Source of the DNA: Acidobacteriota bacterium
GTDB taxonomy: Bacteria; Acidobacteriota; Terriglobia; 2-12-FULL-54-10
DNA: 32,229 bases
Direction: 5' to 3'
Assembly: GCA_009691245.1 (NCBI GenBank)
Contig: SHUM01000041.1
Span: forward strand, 1-32,229
In this document: positions 26,454 through 32,229 of the stretch, piece by piece
Position numbering within the stretch: position 1 is the stretch's first letter
Layout: the number at the start of each line of letters is the position of its first letter
Position numbers and translations under genes: made by a program
Notes under the pieces: model-generated
Databases searched by the model: none
What the model was told of the DNA's origin: nothing
What the model saw: the letters and a program-made list of their open reading frames with translations, nothing else

Positions 26454-29400
26454 TTAGAACTCGAACTTCAGCGCCAATTGAATCTGCCGCGAAGTGCCGA
26501 TGGTCTTGGTGATGCGCCCGCCGGGCGCCTCGGACGAAGGTAGCCCCGTGGTCTCGAAGACCAGCGAACTGCTCGGCCCCGCGTAGTTCGGATGGTTCGG
26601 CAGATTGAAGAACTCGGCGCGTAACTGTAGGTTCCTGCCCTCGCGGATCTGGACCATCTTGAAGATGGAGAAGTCCACCTTTTTCTGGCCTGGCCCGTCC
26701 AGTGTGTTGCGTCCGACATTGCCGAAATATCCCGGCGCCACGGTCTGGAACTGAGTCTCATCGAAGTAATGGTTCACATCGCCGATCACCGGGTTGTTGT
26801 TGCCGCCCGGCTTCAGCAGCGGCCGCACCACGCAGGTGCGGCAGAAGTTGGTAACCGCATAGCCCGGCCCGGTCAGGGAAATGGGCAACCCTGTGCGCAC
26901 CGAGACGATGCCGTTCACCTGCCAGCCGCCCAGCACCTTATTGAGCATGTCACTCATGCTATTGCCGAAAGTCTTGCCCTGGCCCAAGGGAAGCTCGTAG
27001 GTGTAGTTGAAAGTCATGTTGTGCCGAACGTCCTGATCCAGCCGGCTCATGTCATAGGATTTGTAGTTCCACAGGTTGTTGATGTTCTGCCCGCTGCCTA
27101 GGCCAGAATCGCCTCCCGTCTCGGCGTTTTTTGTGCCGATTGGACCATTGCCCAAATTCTTCGACCACGTATAGGAGACGGTGAATTCCAGGCCCTGACT
27201 AAAGCGCTTTTGCAGGCGCGTTTGCAGCGCGTGATAGAAGCTGTCGGCGGCGCTGGCGTAGGTGCGCGTGGAATCAAGGGCAGGATTGATCGACGGAGCC
27301 CCCGCCGGAGTGAATTCCCTCCCGGTGGGGTCAACTTGGACTGCTGGCTGCACTTGGTTCAGCACGCCAACCAAGTTGGTGCCGCGGTTGCCGATATAAG
27401 TGGCGCGGGCCACCCATTTGGCTCCCACCTGCCGCTCCAAGCCGAAATTCCATTGATACCCGGCGGGTTGCTTGAAATCCGGGTTGATGATCAGCACCTG
27501 CCGCGTGCCTGCAGCCGCATTTACGCCCGCCATCGGATTCGGCCAGCGGAGGGGGGAAGCCGCGACGTTGCGCAACGACAGCCGATCCGCCTGGGGCGGA
27601 TAGTAGATGGCCAATTGGAACAGATACTCGAGCGGAATCTCCTTGAAGGTTCCAAAGCCGCCGCGCACGCTGGTCTTGGCATCCGGGCTCCAGGCCAGCC
27701 CGAATCGCGGCGCGAAATCCTTCAAGCCATCGCGTATATTGAACAGGGCGTTCTTGCCCAGTTGCGTCCAGTCCCGGTCGCGCAACACATCGTTGAAGGT
27801 CGCGGCCTTGCCGTTCACCTCCCACGGCGAAGTCACCTTTTCCCAGCGCAGGCCCAAGTTGAGCGTCAGATTGTCGAGCATTTTGAAATCATCCTGCACG
27901 TACCAAGCCGTGTAGGTCTGCCGCCAGCCGCGGTAGGAATCCGGCCGCTGCCCCACGCCGGTGGAGGTGATGTTGTTCAAGCCCCGGCAATCGACGGCTG
28001 CGCCGGTGCAGTAGGGGGCGACGCCGGAGGTGAGGAAGTTCTTGGTGGGAGCGAACCAACTGGTGGCGGCATGTCCCCACACCGTGGCGAGCACGTTTTC
28101 CTGGAAGCGCCGCACGTCAATGCCCATATCCAGCGAATGCCGGCCGCGCGTTACGCGCATCGAGTCAAACCAACTGAAAGTGTTGTCCGTAAAGCGCAGC
28201 GGGTCGTCTAGATCGGCGCCGTTGGTGGTGCTGCCTGGGCCGTTGTGGCCCCCAGGAATCGCCACTCCGGGAATACCCCAGGGACCGCCCCAACGCACTC
28301 CGGGGATGATCTCGAGCTGGCGCGGCAAACCGGGATAATCATCCGCGTCGGTGCGTTTGGTCTCAGCGCCGTCAATGCACATGCACTGATTGTTGTCATT
28401 GCGCGCAAAGCCGATCCGCGCCGAATTCAGCACGGTGGGCGAGACGATGTGCGTCCACTCGATGGTGAGATAACTGTATTTGCCCCAATCATTGGTGGCC
28501 GTATGGAGATTCTTGGAGGCATCCAGGAATTGCGCGTCGGGCAGCTCCTTGCTGCTCATATCAAAGACGCCGCGGCCAAACAGGGTGTCATTTTGGCCCA
28601 GCGTCTGATCGACCCGAAACATATAATAGTTTTCGCGCCCCGGCTGCTTGCGGCTCCCCTGGTAGTCCTGCAAACCATCATTCAGGTATTTCCCCGTACC
28701 CCGCGGGATGATGTTAATCACTGGGACTATGTCGGGATTCACGCCCAGCGGCAGCGTCTCCCGGATGATGCGCTCGGCGCGGCTGCAATTGCGCAGCGTC
28801 CCGGGACAGCCGGTGATCTGCCCGGCCCGCGACTCATCGCTCAACACGGTGCCGAAGTCCGTGGTGCCCAGCACCTGCCGCAGCCCTTCAAAGGAGAAAA
28901 AGTAAAAAGTACTGTCTTTCACGATCGGTCCGCCGACGGTGCCCCCAAATTGATTGCGCTTGAAGGGCGGAATGGGATCGTCGGGCAGGTCGAAGAAATT
29001 TTTGGCGTCCAGCATTTCATTGCGCAGGAACTCGAACACGCTGCCATGGATGGCGTTGGTTCCAGAGCGCGTAACGGCGTTCACCACGCCGCCCACGGCG
29101 CGACCGTATTGCGCGCCGTAATTATTTTGCAGCACGGTGAACTCGCGGATGGTGTCCACGCCGAGGGTTTGGTTCATCACGCTGACCGGTGCCACGTTGG
29201 AGTAGGGGCTGACGATGTCGGTGCCGTCCAGCAGGTAGGAGCTCTGCTGCGGCCGCGCCCCGTTCAGGATAATGCGACCGCCGCCTTGAAAAACGCCGGC
29301 GGGAATTCCAAGGTCAGAGATGGCACCGGGCTGGATGGCGGTAAGATCGGTGAAGCTGCGTCCATTCAGCGGCAGCTCGCGCATTTGCTGCTCCGTAACC

Positions 29401-29810
29401 AGATCGGCCACGGTGGAGTTGGTGGTTTCCAGCAGCGGCGCTTCTCCCGTAACCGTAACCTGCTCGGATACGGCTCCCACTTGCAGCGCAAAATCCACCA
29501 CAGCCTGTCGCCCCACGGTCAGCTCCACGCCACTGCGGACCACGGACTGAAATCCTGCGTTCGTGGCCGTTATCTCATAGTTGCCCAGACCCAGTTGCGA
29601 TGCCGTATACCGTCCGGCTGAGTCGCTGATGGCGCTGCGAGTGATTCCCGTTTCCAGATTCCTGATGGTGAGATTCACATCGGGAATGACCGCGCCGGTG
29701 GAATCTTTAACTGTCCCTGAAATCGTTCCGAGAGTTACTTGAGCTCCGCCTGTGCCTAAAGCAGCAAGCAGGAAAACTACAACCATGAAAAACGTCCCCG
29801 TCTTTTGCAT
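26454..29810 (-). CDS. Oar-like TonB-dependent receptor
   Basis: An 1118-residue outer-membrane receptor. The ATG at 29810 has GAGGAG 8 nt upstream; residues 1-24 are the signal peptide (FFMVVVFLLAALGTGGAQ). CarboxypepD_reg (GTISGTVKDSTGAVIPDVNL), plug (ELPLNGRSFTDL) and barrel follow, ending RQIQLALKFEF. It is the close paralogue of the 11848-15195 receptor: the segment after the plug (APLLETTNSTVADLVTE), the Cys pair QCMCIDG, the IPGGHNGPG loop, CVVRPLLKPGG and FFNLPNHPNY all correspond. The VGRQA Gln here is CAG, the codon mutated to TAG in the broken receptor. It is probably the first gene of a two-gene unit with the amidohydrolase at 24383-26260. Confidence 0.93.
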   Translation of the reverse strand: MQKTGTFFMVVVFLLAALGTGGAQVTLGTISGTVKDSTGAVIPDVNLTIRNLETGITRSAISDSAGRYTASQLGLGNYEITATNAGFQSVVRSGVELTVGRQAVVDFALQVGAVSEQVTVTGEAPLLETTNSTVADLVTEQQMRELPLNGRSFTDLTAIQPGAISDLGIPAGVFQGGGRIILNGARPQQSSYLLDGTDIVSPYSNVAPVSVMNQTLGVDTIREFTVLQNNYGAQYGRAVGGVVNAVTRSGTNAIHGSVFEFLRNEMLDAKNFFDLPDDPIPPFKRNQFGGTVGGPIVKDSTFYFFSFEGLRQVLGTTDFGTVLSDESRAGQITGCPGTLRNCSRAERIIRETLPLGVNPDIVPVINIIPRGTGKYLNDGLQDYQGSRKQPGRENYYMFRVDQTLGQNDTLFGRGVFDMSSKELPDAQFLDASKNLHTATNDWGKYSYLTIEWTHIVSPTVLNSARIGFARNDNNQCMCIDGAETKRTDADDYPGLPRQLEIIPGVRWGGPWGIPGVAIPGGHNGPGSTTNGADLDDPLRFTDNTFSWFDSMRVTRGRHSLDMGIDVRRFQENVLATVWGHAATSWFAPTKNFLTSGVAPYCTGAAVDCRGLNNITSTGVGQRPDSYRGWRQTYTAWYVQDDFKMLDNLTLNLGLRWEKVTSPWEVNGKAATFNDVLRDRDWTQLGKNALFNIRDGLKDFAPRFGLAWSPDAKTSVRGGFGTFKEIPLEYLFQLAIYYPPQADRLSLRNVAASPLRWPNPMAGVNAAAGTRQVLIINPDFKQPAGYQWNFGLERQVGAKWVARATYIGNRGTNLVGVLNQVQPAVQVDPTGREFTPAGAPSINPALDSTRTYASAADSFYHALQTRLQKRFSQGLEFTVSYTWSKNLGNGPIGTKNAETGGDSGLGSGQNINNLWNYKSYDMSRLDQDVRHNMTFNYTYELPLGQGKTFGNSMSDMLNKVLGGWQVNGIVSVRTGLPISLTGPGYAVTNFCRTCVVRPLLKPGGNNNPVIGDVNHYFDETQFQTVAPGYFGNVGRNTLDGPGQKKVDFSIFKMVQIREGRNLQLRAEFFNLPNHPNYAGPSSSLVFETTGLPSSEAPGGRITKTIGTSRQIQLALKFEF

Positions 29811-29914
29811 TAAGTAGTCTCCTCTTCTTCGCCCAAATTACCTAGAACGAACCTGCATTCACTCGGAACTGCGCCTCATCGGCAATATAATTCGAGCGAT
29901 TGCAATTTGCGTGT

Positions 29915-29943
29915 AGGTTATCTTGAAATGGAACGCCCGTCAA
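29915..29943 (-). promoter_or_regulatory. Candidate promoter of receptor-amidohydrolase unit
   Basis: Minus-strand TTGACG (29943-29938), a 17-nt spacer, then TAACCT (29920-29915). The leader to the ATG at 29810 would be about 100 nt. The -10 match is poor. The rest of 29811-30106 shows nothing else recognisable. Confidence 0.3.
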
Positions 29944-30106
29944 GAACAATCAGCGCAGACCCGAAAAATAGCCTTATCTTGACTTGCGAACAATTGCTTG
30001 CGGGAACAGGCATCGTCCAAGTTCATAGCTATTGAGGGTATTCAAACCGCTAACGAAGGTTCCGCATCCGAACTTTACCTTGGTGGTTTCATTCAAACAA
30101 AATCGG

Positions 30107-30721
30107 CTAATGCGTAAAAAAGAAGCAGGCGACCATTCCGCCCTCACCCTCGGCGAGCACTTCCACTTGCGCGCCAAAGGCGCGAACTTCGCTGGCCGGT
30201 ATTCCGCTTCCCGCCCGCACGGCGGAAGCATTGACGCGAAGTGAGATGTTGGCGGGAACCGCGGTCTCCAAGATATTGAAGGAAACGTAACTGAGCAGGC
30301 CGGAGGGAATCGCCTTGTCTGTTCCGCTTGGGACGGCCGCATGGAGCGTGATCGTGGTCATTTCCAACCCCTGATCATTTTTCCCGTCTTTGGATTCCGC
30401 AGTGAGCTCTACATTGCCAAGTTCCGCGGCCGCACCCGGATCGATCTTCTGAAATTTGAGATTCTTGCTGACAAAGTTAATTGTCAGACTTGCCTGCCCC
30501 ACTGATTCCTGTTCAGCCGGCGTGAAATAAATAGGCACAACAACCGATGCGCCGGGAGAGCCGGTTGCGCTCCCGAGCGTCAACCGAGTGGTCTTCGCTG
30601 GATCTGTCGGAGGGCGCCCCTCGGCAGCATCCTGACCCAAAAGATGAACGGAGGATGCCGCAAACAGAAGGATTACTGGAAACATTCGCGGGATAGACCA
30701 AAATTGTGGAAGATTGATCAT
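30107..30721 (-). CDS. Exported cohesin-like domain protein
   Basis: A protein of about 204 residues with an N-terminal hydrophobic signal (FPVILLFAASSVHLLGQ). One beta-rich domain follows, with the look of a cohesin-type module: LTLGSATGSPGASVVVPIYF at its start, ASLTINFVSKNLKFQKIDPG in the middle, and GLLSYVSFNILETAVPANIS towards the end. In the family such domains either bind dockerins or act as stand-alone exported modules; no dockerin is seen in the window. It ends in an unusual ACFFFTH tail. The ATG at 30721 is chosen; a GTG at 30736 and an ATG at 30685 are also possible, and none has a strong ribosome site. The family call rests on overall pattern, not a signature motif. Confidence 0.65.
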   Translation of the reverse strand: MINLPQFWSIPRMFPVILLFAASSVHLLGQDAAEGRPPTDPAKTTRLTLGSATGSPGASVVVPIYFTPAEQESVGQASLTINFVSKNLKFQKIDPGAAAELGNVELTAESKDGKNDQGLEMTTITLHAAVPSGTDKAIPSGLLSYVSFNILETAVPANISLRVNASAVRAGSGIPASEVRAFGAQVEVLAEGEGGMVACFFFTH

Positions 30722-30848
30722 CTGTCTAGTAGACACCTTTCCCTGACTGGAGTCTGAGAGCGGAGTCGCCCAGCTCCCGATTCTCCGGGAATTTCATATT
30801 CTTCCTTCGCTCGGCTGCGAGTATACACCTAGTTGGTCTTCGACGCGA

Positions 30849-31220
30849 GCCTTTCTATTTCCAGTTTCGGCCCGGCAAATGCTGTTGTCCCAGATGGTGC
30901 GGCAGGGTCCCTGGAACGATTGTGGCAATCTGCCGGGGCTGATCGAGGCGGCCAGCCGACAAACGCGGATCGGCTTGTCGCCGGTCGATGCCGAATTCGA
31001 TAGTGAGCGAAACCATACGTATCTCCGTCAGCAACTCCGCGCGAAAAGCATCATCCCTGCCAAGCGGGGCAAGAAGACTTGGCGTATCCACGGCGTTCGG
31101 GCCGAGATGCGACACGCTTTCCTCTGCCGACAATACTCCAAGCGTGCTTTAGTGGAAACGGTCTTCTCGACCATCAAACGCAAACTCTCCTCCCGCGCGC
31201 CGGGCGAGGATGTCCGTTAA
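30849..31220 (+). pseudogene. Truncated DDE transposase (IS4/IS5-type)
   Basis: The frame holds the second half of a DDE transposase: VDAEFDSERNHTYLRQQL with the second catalytic Asp, IIPAKRGKKTWRIHG, and ALVETVFSTIKRKLSSRAPG with the catalytic Glu. The N-terminal part with the first Asp is absent: nothing like it is seen before 30849. The C-terminus stops at TAA 31218-31220 just after SRAPG, where family members normally continue for about 25 residues. The break lies 7 nt before the left end of the IS5-like remnant at 31227, so that insertion may have cut it. Not functional. Confidence 0.75.
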
Positions 31221-31226
31221 ATCGTA

Positions 31227-31633
31227 GAACTGGTTTCAAAATTCGATACAGCCTCAAATGAGGTACTTACGTTGAAACGCCGCCATCGGCTTGAGTGGTG
31301 GCATGAGACTCACCGAGCAGCAATGGACAGCGATGGAGAATTTATTGCCGGAGTCCGGGCGACCGGCGGCGGATCATCCCCGATCGCGGCTACGACTGCG
31401 ACGACGCGGCATCGAGCTGATTGCGCCGTACCGCCGGAATAACCGAACCAAACGGTACCAGGACGGTCGCAAGCTGCAGCGCTACCGGCGGCACTGGAAA
31501 ATCGAGCGCACCTTCGCTTGGTTCAGTAATTTCCGGCGGCTCCAAGTGCGGCAAGACCGCATCCTGTGCGTCTTTCAGGGCTTCCGTCATATGGCGTGCC
31601 TCTTAATCACGCTGAGGTATTTTGAACCAGTTC
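31227..31633 (+). mobile_element. Internally deleted IS5-like element with terminal inverted repeats
   Basis: The left end GAACTGGTTTCAAAAT (31227-31242) matches the reverse complement of the right end (GAACTGGTTCAAAAT, 31633-31619) apart from one T. Between them lie the N-terminal and C-terminal parts of an IS5-family transposase with the middle missing. At about 407 bp the element is roughly half the usual length for the family. Flanking 3-mers (GTA on the left, TTA on the right) do not match, so no target duplication is claimed. Confidence 0.7.
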
Positions 31634-31674
31634 TTAGATACTCTGATTGGACCGCGAGCCAGAGATGTTGTTGA
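31303..31674 (+). pseudogene. IS5-family transposase with internal deletion
   Basis: The ATG at 31303 starts the typical IS5-family N-terminus (MRLTEQQWTAMENLLPE) and the frame soon jumps to the C-terminal domain (RGIELIAPYRRNNRTKRYQD, then RHWKIERTFAWFSNFRRLQV). That segment carries the catalytic Glu. Most of the region between, including the first Asp, is lost. The second-Asp motif survives out of frame: 31382-31402 reads DRGYDCD in the +1 frame. At least two deletions are therefore needed, one large and one small. The frame passes the right inverted repeat (31619-31633) and ends at 31674. The product cannot be an active transposase. Confidence 0.75.
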
Positions 31675-31700
31675 ATATTCGTCCCTTTGTTCTGGGTAGA

Positions 31701-31742
31701 GTTTTGATACGGAATACTCAATGTACCGGGGGTTTTGATACG
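31701..31742. repeat. Direct repeat pair GTTTTGATACG
   Basis: GTTTTGATACG occurs at 31701-31711 and again at 31732-31742, in the same orientation and 31 bp apart. The pair lies between the IS5-like remnant and the tRNA fragment. Function unknown; integrase arm sites are one possibility. Confidence 0.55.
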
Positions 31743-31788
31743 TTTTCGAGTTTCAGGAATGGACGATGCATACGCATTATTGAAAAAT

Positions 31789-31838
31789 TGGTCGGGGCGA
31801 TAGGATTTGAACCTACGACCCCCTGCGCCCAAGGCAGG
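31789..31838 (-). other. 3' part of tRNA-Pro(TGG), probable attachment site
   Basis: The minus strand from 31838 reads a complete anticodon arm (stem CCTGC/GCAGG, loop CTTGGGC, anticodon TGG), a 5-nt variable region, a T-arm (GTAGG-TTCAAAT-CCTAT) and the acceptor 3' strand CGCCCCG followed by A and an encoded CCA (31791-31789). The 5' acceptor strand and D-arm are missing: the sequence above 31840 does not match them. A tRNA cut at the base of the anticodon arm with an intact 3' end is the typical footprint of tyrosine-recombinase integration (attL or attR). In that model the chromosome lies to the left and the element to the right. Confidence 0.75.
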
Positions 31839-32054
31839 TCACGGACAGGATGCAATTTAGCCTGTTTTCAACTACTTGACAATGAAGGAGATGATGTCCG
31901 CCCGTTGAAACTTACGGAACCCAATTGAAGTGGGAGGAAAATTACAGCTACATTTCTATCTACAATTTCGTCCCATCACGGAGAGCGATACATCAACTTA
32001 CGCTTCCGATTTCAATCGAACCTCTCGGCTAACCTCGGATCTCGTCGCCACTGT

Positions 32055-32229
32055 TCACAACTCTGGATTGATTACTGATAGACCCTCCGCAAGCGCCACC
32101 TCGGTCATGATCTTGTCGGCTGCCAATAGAGCGGCCAACGAACTGCGCCGATGGACGTCCAACGCCACAGCCAATTGAAGCGCATCCAAAGTCCGAAGGC
32201 TCTTCACGATTCCATATCGAGTGAGTAGC
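32055..32229 (-). CDS. PIN-domain protein (VapC-like), C-terminal part
   Basis: The minus strand is open from the window edge to TGA at 32057-32055, giving 57 residues. They contain SLRTLDALQLAVALDVHRR, then AADKIMTEVALAEGLSVINP and EL at the end. The LRTLDALQLA segment with its Asp and the AADKIMTEVA-EGLSVINP ending are characteristic of PIN-domain ribonucleases, the toxin class of VapBC systems. The N-terminal catalytic Asp and any partner antitoxin lie beyond the window. It sits 217 nt from the tRNA fragment on the presumed element side, consistent with a toxin-antitoxin pair on an integrated island. Confidence 0.75.
   Translation of the reverse strand, partial: LLTRYGIVKSLRTLDALQLAVALDVHRRSSLAALLAADKIMTEVALAEGLSVINPEL

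Noticed and set aside
28245-29621. A 458-codon plus-strand open frame opposite the receptor at 26454-29810
   Set aside because: Antisense shadow: the minus strand encodes a clear receptor plug and barrel over the same bases.
29974-30342. A 122-codon minus-strand frame over the cohesin-like gene and the gap after it
   Set aside because: It is in another frame of the same strand as the cohesin-like gene, has no domain, and begins inside that gene.
31647-31928. A plus-strand frame containing GAIGFEPTTPCAQGR
   Set aside because: This peptide is the antisense reading of a tRNA-Pro 3' end, a common false gene.
31930-32178. An 82-codon plus-strand frame at the window end
   Set aside because: It lies partly antisense to the PIN-domain coding sequence, which matches a known family on the minus strand.
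1-32229. CRISPR array or ribosomal RNA genes
   Set aside because: No regularly spaced direct repeats and no rRNA-like stretches were seen on either strand.

Overview
The window looks like accessory chromosome of an Acidobacteriota bacterium, most like the Solibacter/Bryobacter group. The reasons are several large Oar-like TonB-dependent receptors (CarboxypepD_reg domain, plug with an ELPLNGR-type motif, about 1100 residues), secreted c-type cytochromes of the DUF1587/1592/1588/1585 architecture paired with HXXSHH (DUF1552) proteins, and secreted ankyrin proteins. Taxonomy is inferred from gene content only.

Layout. Positions 1-144 hold the C-terminal end of an amidohydrolase, followed by a receptor gene (224-3494) broken by an in-frame amber codon and a +1 shift in a run of eight C. 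A minus-strand operon follows (8872 to 3565): ankyrin protein, di-haem-motif DUF1592 cytochrome and DUF1552 protein, each overlapping the next by 4 nt. Then comes a minus-strand amidohydrolase (9123-11066). Upstream of it are a 17-bp-arm palindrome and the last 25 codons of a vanished receptor (11170-11250). A divergent promoter region (about 11335-11413) leads rightwards into two intact receptors (11848-15195 and 15225-18518), a three-armed GC-rich palindromic repeat (18550-18676), and a second ankyrin / DUF1592 / DUF1552 cluster (18813-24176) on the plus strand. On the minus strand again lie a receptor (29810-26454) and an amidohydrolase (26260-24383), separated by another palindromic repeat (26353-26428). 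A secreted cohesin-like protein (30107-30721, minus) follows.

The right end (30849-32229) is a mobile-element border. It holds a truncated DDE transposase, an internally deleted IS5-like element that keeps its terminal inverted repeats, the 3' part of a tRNA-Pro(TGG) gene (31789-31838) that looks like an integrase attachment site, and the C-terminal part of a PIN-domain (VapC-like) protein running off the window.

How the genes may work together (inference). Two modules recur: receptor plus exported amidohydrolase (one intact pair, one pair whose receptor was deleted, one cut by the window edge beside a broken receptor), and the ankyrin-cytochrome-DUF1552 triad (two copies, opposite strands). 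All products carry export signals, so the region may encode an envelope system that takes up and processes an unknown, possibly amide-containing or polymeric, organic substrate with a periplasmic redox step. Repeated duplication, inversion and decay of the receptors suggest rapid turnover of substrate range.
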